DNA from: Lycium barbarum
Lineage: Eukaryota; Streptophyta; Magnoliopsida; Solanales; Solanaceae
Reading direction: 5' to 3'
DNA length: 64,000 nt
NCBI RefSeq assembly: GCF_019175385.1
Contig: NC_083345.1
Coordinates: forward strand, 15,338,027 to 15,402,026
The first letter of the stretch is position 1. Each line of letters opens with the position of its first letter. A program made the translations under genes and the position numbers. The notes under the pieces are model-generated. The model saw nothing but the letters and a program-made list of their open reading frames with translations. It had not been told where the DNA came from and did no database searches. Shown one piece after another: positions 32,501 through 44,303 of the stretch.

Positions 32501-34180
32501 CTAGAAAAATCCGAGTTTCAGGATGTCTATAGCTATCCTATCAAAGCTTAGAAATGGTCGTTTACTCATCATAATCTAGTTAGCTAAAGAACTTTCATAG
32601 CTTTTGTCTATTTAGAACAACAATGAACCTTCATCAGTATGTGTCTGATTGTTGCTAATAAACATAAAGGCAACTGTGAGGCCTGAACCTCAATGGTGCT
32701 TCTGATTTTCAATGTGATTAGCTCTACTTTGCCTCACTAGGTTATTTTTCTTTATTTAACTCACCACTAGTATTGCTAATTTAATGTTAGAGGTACCTTG
32801 TTTGCAAAGAATACACGGTTGTATTTGTAGTGATGCGCTGGATACACCCACGAATTGCACACAAAATGAAGTTGACCATGTCCAGGAACATCTTCTAAAA
32901 CGACTGTCCTGAGGTAAAACTGGCTGTGGTGATAGTTCTTGATTATGAAAGCTCCAGGAACTCCCATGGACTCATCCCAGTCAAATGTCACATTAAATGT
33001 AGCATCTCCCGCTGATATTGACGTCAATGTGGACGTCCATTTTTCGAGGAATGCTGGTTTTCCCAACTTCCCTTTAGATCCATTTCCTACAAAATTTAAA
33101 AATAGCAGTATGCTTAAAGGTGTCTGTATTATAGATACAAACTATACTTTTTTCTTTTAGATACCAAAAGGGATATTAATTAGAGTCTAAACTCTGTTTG
33201 CTTCTATTCAGAGCAGAGGTAAGCTGACCCCTGCGGAAGTTCCCTTTCTGTCCTTATTTACGACTTGGAAATCGAATTTTAGTGAATTTTGATGCTTTGA
33301 CTATGTTATGAAGGGGCTACACAGAAGGACTCAATTAACATGAGGAAGAAGATGACCTTTTTGGGTGGTTTTGCTACTGTTAATTAATTAACTAAAGTTA
33401 CATCCCTCTAATAACTTTGAGGTGGTCATGCCATTCAACATGATATCAGAGTAAGCAAGCTCACGGTTTGAAGTCTCACTATTATCTAAACAAAAAATTA
33501 TTTTCACGTGCTTGGCCCAAGAAAAAAACGGCATAAATAAATAAAGTGCACCCTGTCTAGTAGTTTAAATTTTACATGAGGTAGTTACTCAATTCAACAG
33601 CTACAAAAATGGGAGGAAAGATCAGGAAACAACAGGTCAGACACACTCGGAGAATTGGACTAGGATCAACTAAACTTGAATCATCAATAATTTTGCAATT
33701 TAAAGCAAGTGAAAAATCCATAATCTCTCTATCTTCTGCTACTTGGTTTCATCATCGAAAAGGGATACTAAAGTTCAGTGGTGGAACCAATACTTTCACT
33801 AAGGAGATACAAACTATAAAGAAGTAAACACACGAAGAAGCCAAGGGAATTCAACGTCCACTATATATACATAAAAAATCATTCTGACATTGTATATACA
33901 GTGTAAAAAAGGAGATACCAGGTTCTGCATGGTCTGCACTGATGAGCTGCAAGGAGACACCTTTACCAAAGACTTCATGAACTCGATCGAGGAAAGAAGC
34001 ACAACCATCTGTCAAGTCCAACGCATTCTTCTTCATCAATACAACAGTTCCCCTGACCTTCTTGACATTGGTATGGTTGTTGTTGCTGTTGTCCTCTTCT
34101 GTAGTGTCGTGGTTCTTGCCACAAACCACCTGAAGCAATTTATCCAGCATCTCTGTAGAACATGGTGGAAAAATCCCCAT
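29511..34180 (-). CDS. LOX5: 9-lipoxygenase, LOX5-type, tandem copy B (886 aa, 9 exons)
   Basis: Minus-strand exons: 33919-34180, 32797-33086, 32177-32417, 31731-32066, 31526-31611, 31336-31443, 30914-31218, 30559-30822, 29511-30279. Every intron is GT-AG and the joined frame is open for 886 codons, the usual length of plant LOX5-type enzymes. The PLAT barrel is in exons 1-3. Iron ligands are H537, H542 (YHQLISHW), H733, N737 (ALHAAVN) and C-terminal I886 (GIPNSVSI). RPTVSRRF with T752-V753 predicts 9-regiospecificity, and INALARQ the S product. The conserved [12 protein letters not shown] and [15 protein letters not shown] segments lost in copy A are present. It is expected to make 9-hydroperoxides of linoleic/linolenic acid in the cytosol, feeding root, defence and storage-organ oxylipin pathways in Solanaceae. 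It lies 6.9 kb upstream of copy A in the same orientation. Confidence 0.95.
33430..33545 (+). repeat. SINE-like remnant in intron 1 of LOX copy B
   Basis: CATGATATCAGAGTAAGC followed by CACGGTTTGAAGTCTCAC resembles a tRNA-derived head with box B. The remainder is degraded, with no clear tail. Confidence 0.4.
33775..33905. repeat. Truncated Solanaceae dispersed repeat in intron 1 of LOX copy B
   Basis: GGTGGAACCAATACTTTCACTAAGGAG and AGCCAAGGGAATTCAAC followed by CACTATATATACATAAAAAA match the repeats at 34968 and 53655. It abuts exon 1, whose splice donor lies at 33918-33917. Confidence 0.55.
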
Positions 34181-34243
34181 TGAGAAAATTTTTAAGTCAG
34201 AAATAGAAATTTCTTTGAGTTAAAATGAAGGAATAAACATGAG

Positions 34244-34251
34244 TATTTATA
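34244..34251 (-). promoter_or_regulatory. TATA box of LOX copy B
   Basis: Minus strand TATAAATA, 64-71 bp upstream of the ATG, in the context CCCTTTATAAATACTC. This implies a leader of about 30-40 nt. In copy A the aligned position reads ATGAGCTTTTTGTTGAACC and has no TATA. Confidence 0.65.
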
Positions 34252-34967
34252 AAGGGCAAGGTATAACCTTACTTCAAATTGGAGCTACTGTAGCAGTGGT
34301 AGACTTGGCAATGTATATGTTCACAACTTCTTGACCAAATCTGGTATTCTTATACGATCAACTTGTACACTTCTTATACTGGTCAAACATGGAAATATTG
34401 GGGTTATAAGTAACTTTCATTCTTTAATACAGTACATAAAAGAAAAGTTTAAAGAACTTATTCCATCTTGGCAATCCCATCTGGCATTTTGATTAAAATA
34501 TTAGTATCATGTTAATCTCACAAATAATATTGACATACCTTGTACGTCCTATAAGCTAACTGCAACCCATGTGTTTTCCATGGGAACTAAATTAATTGCT
34601 TTGAATTCTTCTTCTTCTTTTCTCTATGTTCTTGGTCTTCTCCTTGTTTTCCCACTTCTGATTTACTCACTGAAAGTGATGACAATCAGTTGGGAGATGG
34701 AATAGAAGTATGAACAGTTGTAAAATTTAATGTAATTTATTAGCAAAAACTGTACAACTTGACCAATAGAGATGTTTAAAAGGCATAATAGGCTCACTTT
34801 TTTCTTGCTTTGTGCCAAGAATCTTCCAGGAGGAAGACAAGAAAAGTAAAAGGTCCCTTCCCCGCAACCCACCCCACCACCCTACTCCATTCCAATGTCT
34901 CAGAAAAGGGTCACAGATTGGGTTGTTAAAGGAGTGAACAAATCCCTTCTGGTGGACCCTGTAGTTA
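34252..34967. other. Upstream region of LOX copy B
   Basis: No gene supported. It presumably contains the distal promoter; no motif stands out. Confidence 0.4.
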
Positions 34968-35165
34968 GGACAGCGACGGACTCAAAATTTTCGCCTAAGG
35001 ATTTAAAATATGAAAAAGTGAATACACGAAAGAAGTCTAGGAGATTCAACATTTACTATATATATATAAAATGATTTTAAATAATTTTAACTATGTATGT
35101 GGGGTGTAATTTTTCGTCGGAAGGGTTCGGATGAACTTTCTTTCAGTGTGGCTCTGCCCCTGATT
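34968..35165. repeat. Solanaceae dispersed repeat
   Basis: Runs from GCGACGGACTCAAAATTTTCG through GAGATTCAACATTTACTATA and GTAATTTTTCGTCGGAAGGG to TGTGGCTCTGCCCCTG. Related copies are at 33775-33905 (truncated) and 53655-53860. Confidence 0.55.
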
Positions 35166-35365
35166 TAGGGTGGTGGGTAAAGGGGGTGGCACAGGCCTAT
35201 CTAGCATTATAAGTAGGATTTAATTGAAATCCTATCTTTTGATGCGGATTGTAAATTTATGTGCAGAGTTATTAAAATTGTATGAGCAATAAGTAGTAAA
35301 TATAAATCTATAACTTTAAAAATTATAATGGATTCAAAGCTAAAAATCTTAAGATTGAACCCGTA

Positions 35366-35575
35366 GGGCTCGCTTGGTACAAGAGATAGATAAATAATCC
35401 CGAAATTTTATTTGAGATGAATTTATTCCACGTTTAATTGGGATAAAATGATGGTATAACTAATCTCGAAATTAGTTATCCGAGATTATAGTGTTATTTT
35501 ATTCCTATAAAAGGGTGGAATAACTAATTTCAGAATAAATTACCCTAGGATAACTTGTTTCCAACCAAAGGACCC
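35366..35575. mobile_element. MITE-like element
   Basis: Left GGGCTCGCTTGGTACAAG and right (reverse complement) GGGTCCTTTGGTTGGAAACA are related and flanked by CGTA on both sides. 210 bp, AT-rich and non-coding. The termini resemble PIF/Harbinger or hAT-type Solanaceae MITEs; the class is unsure. Confidence 0.5.
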
Positions 35576-35576
35576 C

Positions 35577-37153
35577 GTAGAGTTTCGCTTCGGGGGTGGG
35601 GTATGTAAGTAAAGAAGAAATTAATACTAACCTTTAGGATGTAGCTGTCAACAAAATGAATGTAGTGGTAGCAAGGAAATTTCCTATCTTACTAATAATT
35701 AAAGAAAATGATGTTGATCGGAAAAAAAAAACTGGATTCTTGATTTACCGGTGAAGTAAAAGAGTTTCCCGCGTAAGTGGACTAAGGAATTTTGTCCTTT
35801 TGGAGTCAACCTGACAAAATAAAACAAAAGGTACACGTGGTGATGGTTCATTGGAAAATCTGGAATATTCCCTAATGGGAGTATTAAAAACCACTCCAAA
35901 TATAGGTGGAAAGTGTTAAAACACCGTCAAGACTGTTAAGAGTTACTGTCGTGTAACAGAATTTTCATTCAAAACTTAAAACACTTTCAACACGGATTAA
36001 ACATCGTGTTACCTTTTGGCAATATCATGTGCCCTTATAATATACTATGATTCTTTATCTAACAAGATTCTCTCAAGTGTCCTAATAATATATTTGTTCA
36101 TGTGCTTTGATTTGGGGTATAATGTACTGAGAGGATTACCTCAAGATTCACATTTCCCAAGTGATAAGACGATTCTTAAGTTTTAAGTTAGAGAATAAAA
36201 CAAACTGCTTCATGATTTGCATTTCCCGTATGATAAGACGGTCGATTCTTAGTCTCAAGTTAAGGAATAGAGCTAATTGCTTCAAATTGCCTTATGATTC
36301 GATCGCTTTTTCCTTGTCATAAGACAATTCTTAGTCCTAAGATAGGGAATATTAGAGCTAACTGCTTCAAATAAAATACTACTACTATAATTTTACTTCG
36401 ATTTGCGAACCTGGTTCAGGCTTGACCGTTGAAAGTTCTTTCCAATGTGATATACACACTTGTGTATTATATATAGAAGAGTTTTGAGGAGGTAGTATAA
36501 AAGTCACCCTTTCCCCAGCAGGCCATACCGCTTCCAAATTCTAATTATCCTTGCAGTATTAGAGAGATCTGGCAATAATAATACGTTGAATAGTTGAAGC
36601 TATTACAGTGGAGGTTTTGATTATTATTTTTTCCAGTTTTTTGGATTTCAACTGGTTTTGTCCAACAATCTGTTGGGAAAGTATGAAGCTTTGATTTTCT
36701 TACACTTCCTCTATCTCAAACATTCTGCCTGTAACCGAAAAGGGAAGCAACATTAACTATAAATGCTCACTAATTAGAAAAGGGAAAAAATAAAATATTT
36801 TGTTCAAAGAATGTTTTAGGCAAGTTATGAAATACCAAACGCACAGATTTTCAAACATTTAAATGGCAAATTAGTTACCCTAAAGAACTAAAATTGTTCG
36901 AAGGCAGGGCAGATCTAAATTACGGGTTACACATAAATTCAATATTTTTCGCTCAAATTATATACTTATATATTAAGAACTCATTAAATAATTATCAATA
37001 TTTAACGGTATACTCATTTATTTTCGTATAATATTAACGTGGGGTTCAGGAACCTGAAAAAACTGAAGGATTTCAGTAATATTATTCTATAGTATTGCTT
37101 TAGCTGTCCTCAATCCTAAGCCAGAAGCGAAGAAAAACTATGATAGTGATTAT
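35577..37153. other. Intergenic stretch, no supported gene
   Basis: Three imperfect repeats of a TGATAAGACGATTCTTAG-type word lie at 36160-36340. A scrap of the dispersed GGATTT/GGGTTCAG repeat lies near 36905-37080. No coding signal. Confidence 0.5.
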
Positions 37154-37155
37154 TA

Positions 37156-37400
37156 CTGCCTACGTCCATTTTTACTTGGTCACTATATTAAAATTATATT
37201 TTCATTTTTACTTGTCACTTTTAGCATATCAAGAGAAAAACATATCATTAATTATTTATTTTCAAATTGTTTCTCAAGATCTAAGACTAAACATCAATTA
37301 ATATGAATATTGTAATAAAATACACACATTAATTAATATTTCTTAAAGACTGTGCAAAGTCCAAACTGGACAATTAAAAGTGAATGGACTATGGAGGGAG
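37156..37400. mobile_element. Stowaway-like MITE
   Basis: CTGCCTACGTCCATTTTTAC at left and CTCCCTCCATAGTCCATTCA (reverse complement of the right end), with TA on each side (37154-37155, 37401-37402). 245 bp. Confidence 0.72.
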
Positions 37401-37781
37401 TACTAAAAAGAAGATAATACCAATATTAAGAAACAAAGAATAACCTCTAACAAGGTTTTTAATTTAAATTGTTGTCTTATTAGTTATTAATATTAGTGGG
37501 CCATTGATTGAAACAATTAACAAATTAAATAACTCTTCAACTGACCAAGCTTTGGTCAAAGATTACAATTCAATCCGTATATTACGAATTTGAATTTATT
37601 AATCTCTTAGCACTATCAATTATCATCTAATTATATCTTGATGATCGATCTTCATTCTCCTCTTAATTTTGTAGATTAAACAAACAAAGGCCGAGCCCAC
37701 TTAGTACTAACGAGTCCTATTTATATATTGACACAATGACAAGTCATATCACATGCTTAGTCTGTGTAATTTCTTTTACCA

Positions 37782-37889
37782 CTCACATGCAAGTCGGACG
37801 GAAAACACCGTTGGCGGACGGGTGAATAACGCGTAAGAACCTGCTCTTGGGAGGGGAATAACAGCTGGAAACGGCTGCTAATACCCTCC
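37782..37889 (+). other. Nuclear plastid DNA fragment: part of chloroplast 16S rRNA gene
   Basis: CACATGCAAGTCGGACGG, GGCGGACGGGTGAATAACG, GCGTAAGAACCTGC and AACAGCTGGAAACGGCTGC, then TAATACCC, follow the 5' variable region of plastid 16S rRNA in order. About 108 bp with several substitutions and a short internal loss before TTGGCGG. AT-rich nuclear sequence lies on both sides, so this is a small plastid insertion (NUPT), not an rRNA gene. Confidence 0.88.
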
Positions 37890-37994
37890 AATCATCACTT
37901 TGCACCCACGGAATATTATGATTTTTGGGTACCACAAAAGCTCGATAATATTAGGTATTTTTCTAATTAAGTCGCACACTTAGCAATGAAAATT

Positions 37995-38262
37995 CACTAC
38001 TAGAAATAGAGATTTTTCCTACCGACATTCAGTGAAAAAATTGTGTTATAAAATATAATTTTCTCACCTCATTCTCACCGAACTAGCTCACTGGGAAAAC
38101 GCTTAGTGGGAAACATGTTCCCATTGAAACGCTGGGAAATTTCTTAATTTTTTGTGTGAAAACACTACTATTTAGGTTTTTCCCGCCGACATTCAGTGGG
38201 ATATTGCCGCTGAATATTTTTCATTGGGAAATAAGTAGGAAAATAAAGATTTTTTAGTAGTG
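37995..38262. mobile_element. CACTA-type MITE, TSD ATT
   Basis: Starts CACTACTAGAAATAGAG and ends TTTTTTAGTAGTG, flanked by ATT (37992-37994, 38263-38265). The 3-bp duplication and CACTA termini define the En/Spm superfamily. Subterminal CCGACATTCAGTG is repeated at 38031 and 38190. 268 bp, no coding capacity. Confidence 0.88.
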
Positions 38263-38265
38263 ATT

Positions 38266-38594
38266 AAATTCGACATGGCTTTGGAACTTCTAAAGGTGTG
38301 TTTGGTATGATTTTTTAAATTTTTTCATGTTTAGAGAATATTTTTTCTAGGAAAACAGGTTCCTTAAAATAAGGAAAGTGTATTGTCTAGTGAAAGTAGA
38401 GAAAACAAGTTTCGTAAGTGTCATTTCATGTTACTGTGTTCGCTCATTCCCACTCCTGCTCTTGCCCCGCCTCCGATCCCAACACTCCCCACCCCCACCC
38501 CGCGCGACACCCCTACTCCCCCGCCAACTTCTCATCCCCCTCTATCTCCACCCTTATAGTGTTGGCTAATTTATATTTAAATCCTTTTGAAGTA
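38266..38594. other. Intergenic stretch with C-rich block
   Basis: A C-rich segment (38455-38555) without family resemblance. No gene supported. Confidence 0.4.
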
Positions 38595-38934
38595 ACTAGA
38601 TGGCCTATGCCCGTACTGCGCACGGGCCCAACACTTCGGATTATAGTCTATCTATGTATATGTAATTCTGTTTAAATAATATATATATATATATATATAT
38701 AATATGTTCAAAATACGATTAATATAACATTGTAGTTTGTGCTCCGTATCTAAAACTTTATTTTATTCGTGTTTACTACGAAAATTTATTAATACTTTTT
38801 AAAAGAGAAGATTTGTTTAAAAGAAAACTATTTTCCTCTCTTTGAGATAAAATAATAGCAATATTTAAGCATCAGTTAATATTTTCAATTTTAATTCGAT
38901 TAATTTAAAAGTGTAAAATACTTATTATTTTTTA

Positions 38935-40335
38935 TCAAATTTTGATTTGGATAATTCTAATTCACATTATTAAATTAATTTTACATGTTTGAAAAGAAAC
39001 AAAGTAGAAATTAATTTTCTATTTAAACGAAGAAATGCTATTTTTTAATTTTTAGTAAATATTTTCGGTTTAACTCATTTTACTTGTTATGGTGTCTTTT
39101 GCATGATTTTTTAAGGAAACGTGAATTAGAATTATAATTTGACTAATTTATGTTATTCATTATTTGATCTTCATTTGATATTAATCTCTTTTCACATTTA
39201 TTAGAGTAAGAATAAAAATAAAAAAGTAATTAAATTGTATCTTATTTTTTAAATATATATATTTTAAGTATATTTATTTAGTAAACATAATAAATAAATG
39301 ACATGGTGGAATAGCAATAAAAAAGTAGGACCGAACACGGACGACGATCTTGCCTCTATAAACCGGCTCTTCTATATAGTAGTAATAGTAAAGTAATACA
39401 TATAATTTTTTTTATCAAATTTTGATTTGGATAATTCTAATTCAAATTATTATATTAATTTTACATGTTTAAGATGAAACGAAGTAGAAAATTAATTTTC
39501 TATTTAAATGAAGAACTTCTATTTTTTAATTTTTAGTAAATATTTTTTGTTTAACTCATTTTACTTATCATATTGTTATTTACACAGTTTTTTAAGGAAA
39601 CGTCAATTAGAATTATAATTTCACTAATTTACCTTATTAATTATTTGATCTCCATTTAATATTATTTTTTCTTTTATGACATTAATCTCTTTTCACATTT
39701 ATTAGAGTAAGGAAAAAATGAAAAAGTAATTAAATTCTATCTTATTTTAATATATAAGTATTTTAAGTATGTTGCTGTACAATAATTTCATTTGCTCCCA
39801 CTAATGGGTTGATACGCATGTGGCAATGAATCCATCATTATTGATTTAATTGTTTGATTTTCTAAGCACTTTTTTTTAACATTGTTTATTTTTTTAATAT
39901 TGCTTGATTTTATTAATATGGGGTCCACTTTTTTTTCCCGTGAGTTTGGATGTGGTGGGTTCCACTTTTTTCTTCCCCCCCCCCCCCCCTTTTTTTTAAT
40001 ACTGGTTGGTGTTTAATATGGGGCCATGAAGAACTTCTATTTTTTAATTTTTAGTAAATATTTTTTGTTTAATTCATTTTACTTGTCATGTTGTTTTTTA
40101 CACGGTTTTTTAAGGAAACGTCAATTAGAATTAGAATTTCACTAATTTACCTTATTAATTATTTGATCTCCATTTAATATTATTTTTTCTTTTATGACAT
40201 TAATCTCTTTTCCCATTTATTAGAGTAAGGAAAAAAAGAAAAAGTAATTAAATTCTATCTTATTTTAATATATAAGTATTTTAAGTTTGTTGTTGTACAA
40301 TAATTTCATTTGCTCCCTCTAATGGGTTGATACGC
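38935..40335 (+). repeat. Three direct copies of a 300-370 bp AT-rich segment
   Basis: Copies at about 38935-39240, 39410-39780 and 40029-40330 share ATTTTTTAATTTTTAGTAAATATTTT, TTTTTTAAGGAAACGT and TTTCACATTTATTAGAGTAAG. The second and third copies also share the following GATACGCATGTGGCAATGA segment and are the most alike. Confidence 0.82.
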
Positions 40336-40726
40336 ATGTGGCAATGAGTCCATCATTATTGATTTAATTGTTTGATTTTCTAAGCATTTGTTTTTTAACA
40401 TTGTTTGTTTTATTAATATGGGATTAACTTTTTTTTTAATATTGCTTGATTCTGTTAATATGGGGTCCACTTTTTTTTTTTCCCGTGAGTTTGGATGTGG
40501 TGAGTTCCATTTTGTTTTCTTCCTTTTTTTTATTGCTCGGTGTTATTTAGTATGGGGCCCACCTTTTTTTTTTAAGGAACAACGGACGAATCCCGCTTTA
40601 TCTAGTTCACTTATAAGATTTAATAGTATGTAAATGTATTCATTTCCTCTGCATTGACACGATCAATACTACTATCGGAGTGAAACAAGGGATCTAAAGA
40701 AGAAGAGAGGCTAGACTATATTAGAA

Positions 40727-40858
40727 NNNNNNNNNNNNNNNNNNNNNNNNNNNNNNNNNNNNNNNNNNNNNNNNNNNNNNNNNNNNNNNNNNNNNNNNNN
40801 NNNNNNNNNNNNNNNNNNNNNNNNNNNNNNNNNNNNNNNNNNNNNNNNNNNNNNNNNN
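40727..40858. other. Assembly gap (132 N)
   Basis: Unknown sequence in a nested repeat cluster; frames drawn across it are meaningless. Confidence 1.
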
Positions 40859-41010
40859 CTGCGCTAGATCCAGTGTGAAATAAGTGAATTTATCCAGTTG
40901 AGGCATTCTTGATGCTTTATATAGTTTTTTTTTTTTTTTATATTGCTTGGTGTTGTTTAGTATGGGGCTCACCCTTTTGGACATTATTAGTTTGCACTAT
41001 TTTTATGCAT

Positions 41011-41090
<80 letters not shown>
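41011..41090. repeat. (TA)n microsatellite
   Basis: About 40 TA units, the longest run in the window, followed by CTATGTTCAAAACACGATT, text also seen at 38700 and 41273. Confidence 0.95.
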
Positions 41091-41091
<1 letters not shown>

Positions 41092-41919
41092 TATGTTCAA
41101 AACACGATTGATATAACATTGTAATTTGTGCTCCGTATCTAAAACTTTATTATATTAGTGTTTGCTAAGAATACAAAGTCTGCACTTTTTTTTTTGACAT
41201 TGTTTATTTTTTTTAATATGGGATTCATTTTATATATATATATATATATTATTTCATTTTGTCAATATGGGATACTATGTTCAAAACACGATTAATATAA
41301 CATTATAGTTTGTGTTTCGTATTTAAAACTTTATTATATTAGTGTTTGTTACGAATACGCATGGTGTTTAATATGGGGCCCACAATTTTTTTTTAATATT
41401 AGTTGTTGTTTAATTCATATGGGGCCCATAATTGTTTTTTACAATTTTTTTTTATTATGGGCCTGTTTAATAAGGAGCCCAAAATATTTTTTTTACAATT
41501 TTTTTTTATTATGGGCTTGTTTAATATGGGGCCCAAATAGGGGGCCCCACAACGGACGACGAAAGCACCCCAACCGGTACTTCAAATATAATAGTAATAT
41601 TTTATATTTACTTATTAAACATCAGAATATAAACAAGAAAAACTACTTATTTTCCACAAATAAATTTCATGAATAACATTTTCCGTCGTACTAAATGCAG
41701 TCTAATTCTTTAAAAATTCTGAAGAAGTTCCTCTATGCATGCAATCATCAGCTTCCATCTTCGCAATCATAATGTTCTTTTTCGTTTATAACATCATAAA
41801 GTCATTAGGCGACAAGATTTGTGCCCTTAAAGATGATTTAAGGAAACTAATCATTTCATTAACTTTTTGTTATTATATGCCCTAGTTATTTCACTTTTCT
41901 AGGAAACTAAGGTGGCTCA

Positions 41920-42300
41920 ACTATAAGGTCAATAAAACAATCGCTTTAAGTCTTAAATTTTTGGGGCCTCATTTTAAAAAAAAAAAATGTATTTTATATT
42001 AGATATATATATAAACTGTTGTTTCAATCGAAAGAAATTTTTTAAAATTAAAATTGATAAAATCTTATCTAAGATCAATAATGTCTCAAGAGAGACTGAA
42101 TAAATTAGATATATTATAAATTGAAAAGGAATTATTAGAACTAATCGATTATAAAACAGTAATTAATGACTCCGCATCTGAAAAAGATAGAAAAGTGAAA
42201 GTTAAATAAAAATATATATGACGATTTTTTTTTTTTTTTAAATTAGGGCCTCTGTTTGAAGTTTGGCTTTAGGCTCCTATTGCCATTGAGACGCCCTGGG
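41920..42300 (+). pseudogene. hAT transposase C-terminal relic
   Basis: A frame reading IMSQERLNKLDIL, a stop, then IEKELLELIDYKTVINDSAS matches the C-terminal dimerisation end of hAT (TTF-finger/ZBED-type) transposases. Flanking text AAGGTGGCTCAACTATAAGG and CATTGAGACGCCCTGGG is inverted and resembles the family's terminal repeats. One internal stop and no N-terminal domain. A second relic lies at 51645-52215. Confidence 0.68.
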
Positions 42301-43051
42301 AAAGTTCTATATGGTATTTGCTTTTATTAGTGATACAGGCATACAGCTGCTTATATTCGTTCAAGTTATTTTGTTTATATTGGTTTTTAGTGTGTAAAAA
42401 GTAATCAGATTTTTCATCCCAAATAAACGAAGAAATGTGTGGTTATGTAACATTATTGAGGTGTTTCCATTTGTAGAAATTAATTAAACTGGCTCCTAAT
42501 AGTTGGTTTGCTTTTAGATAGCATGTTACTCGATACGTTTTCTGTTCCTGGATTAATAATTGCCGTAAAGTTGTCATTGCCTATATGATTTAAGGAAAGA
42601 AAAGAAGGCATAGAGATTTTACGTTCTCAAGAAAACTGAATTGACATTTATTGGCTGCAGTAGGATAAGTTCCTATTCTTTTTCTTAGATTAAGGTAAGG
42701 TAGGGATAAATACATTGTATATATAAAGTTAATTCTCTCTGTCCCTCTATGTATATACATAGTAGATATTGAATTTTCTTGATGAAAAATCTGCCTTTTA
42801 AGGTAACTGGCAAGGTTACAAAACTTTAGAACCCAAACATAGAGTAGCTTTTAATTTCAATATATATTAGACCACGGTTTTGATCTTTGATTTCTGTTTC
42901 AGACGAGCAACTTATTTACATTTGTCTCTTCTAATTAAGGATTTAGCTAGGTTATATGCGCAGAGAGTATTCGGTTGTGCTATTCACGCGTTTAGCATAT
43001 ACTTTAACCACTCCTAAAAAAAAATGACATATATTTGTAGTCAATACTTAG
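42301..43051. other. Intergenic stretch, no supported gene
   Basis: AT-rich, no paired element ends and no domain text. Confidence 0.55.
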
Positions 43052-43053
43052 TA

Positions 43054-43311
43054 CCCCCTCCCTCATATTTTAATCGTCGCTTCAGCTCATAATTCACGTC
43101 AATTAAAAAAATAATAAATACAAGATATAATTTACTAAGTTACTTTTTATTTAATAAAAATAAATTGATTGTTTCCTCTTGAACACGGTTCGTTCTTCTT
43201 TAATAAGGTAGTTGAAAACAATAGCCAGCCCTAGTCTTCAATATTTAAAATGACAATTATTTTGGGACAATTCTTCTAAGCTAAAATGACACATAAAATG
43301 GATGGAGGGAG
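43054..43311. mobile_element. Stowaway-like MITE
   Basis: CCCCCTCCCTCATATTTTAA at left and CTCCCTCCATCCATTTTATG (reverse complement of the right end), with TA at 43052-43053 and 43312-43313. 258 bp, non-coding. Confidence 0.78.
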
Positions 43312-44114
43312 TAACAGTTTAACTCTAAACATCTTATTTTACTCTTAATGCAATGATCTACAGCCATACATATTTCTAAAATTTGGTCTAGACTATAAAT
43401 TTCACAAATCTTCAGTTTGTAAAAAAACTTTGTGCCCAATCAAAGGCTCTCACGTAAATTTCAGAGGGATGCTTTTTAACCTCTCTAACTAATCTCATAA
43501 ATTACTCAGGCATTTAAGCTGACTCAAGATCTTATCTAGTTTAATTTAACATGCCCTGTTTTTAAGAGTCCGGAGCCTAAAAGATATAAAAATACACGGT
43601 CTTTATCAAAAGGGGATGACAAAAAATTAATATACCAAAAGGGGTATATCGTGGATCAGCCCACGATATACGCCCAAATTTTTTTTTTCGTGTCAGACTT
43701 CATCAACGAAAAACAAAAAAAATTATTGTATAACGTGGATCAGTCCACGTTATACAATAATTTTTTTTTTCCGTTTTACAAATACTCGGTAAGACGTTGC
43801 CTAGATTTAAATCATATTCGGTTATGTTTTTAATAAAAAAAAATTATTGTTTTTTTTAATTTTTAAAGCATGATTAACTCAAATAAATATTTTAACACAT
43901 GCAATAATTAAATATGTGTTATATATGCGAACAAAAATAAAAAATAAAATATAAGTTAAATAAACGTCACACATTAACTCAGTAGTAAATGTTAAATTAC
44001 ATAGTAACTATTAAACGACACAAGACATGTTATATATTCTTGGAAGATTACATAAGGAAACAACAATCGTACAACTTAAGAAAAAACATAAAAATCAACA
44101 AGCAGCAACAACAA

Positions 44115-44303
44115 CTATTGATTTCTGTCGGGGCAGCGATTCTTTTTATGACCTGTTAGCTTGCACGTAGTACACTTTCTAGCCATGCGAGTAGGAGTTG
44201 TATCCATTTCATTCCTCATTCTAGTTGTAGTCCGCGCTCCTGAACCCGAAGTAAGTTTTGTTTGAAAAAACTTAGTGTTTGACTGTAAGGTTATTTTAGT
44301 CAA
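44115..44303 (-). pseudogene. MULE transposase C-terminal zinc-knuckle fragment
   Basis: A minus frame ends in RKCTTCKLTGHKKNRCPDRN, a C-x2-C-x4-H-x4-C knuckle of the type that closes plant MuDR-family transposases, preceded by an Arg/Thr-rich linker. The DDE catalytic and SWIM domains are absent, so this is a remnant that confirms the element's class. Confidence 0.75.

Larger units (their letters stand above)
38595..41605 (-). mobile_element. Helitron-like cluster with nested copies
   Basis: Read on the minus strand, a GC-rich hairpin (GCCCGT/ACGGGC arms, 38609-38627) is followed after 10 nt by CTAG at 38598-38595 and then TT, the classic Helitron 3' terminus. CTATAT-rich, AAGAGCCGGTTTATAGAGG-type starts occur at about 39395 (minus). 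Related ACGGACGACGA text recurs at 39335, 40580 and 41553. The interior contains three copies of one AT-rich segment. No Rep/helicase text is visible, so any Helitrons here are non-autonomous. Exact 5' ends are uncertain. Confidence 0.5.

Noticed and set aside
35366..35575. Assignment of this MITE to PIF/Harbinger
   Set aside because: The flanking duplication is CGTA rather than TAA/TTA, so the superfamily is left open.
37782..37889. rRNA gene
   Set aside because: Only about 108 bp of plastid 16S with internal loss; classed as plastid DNA insertion.
40721..40984. Minus frame crossing the N gap
   Set aside because: Most residues are unknown; not a real gene call.
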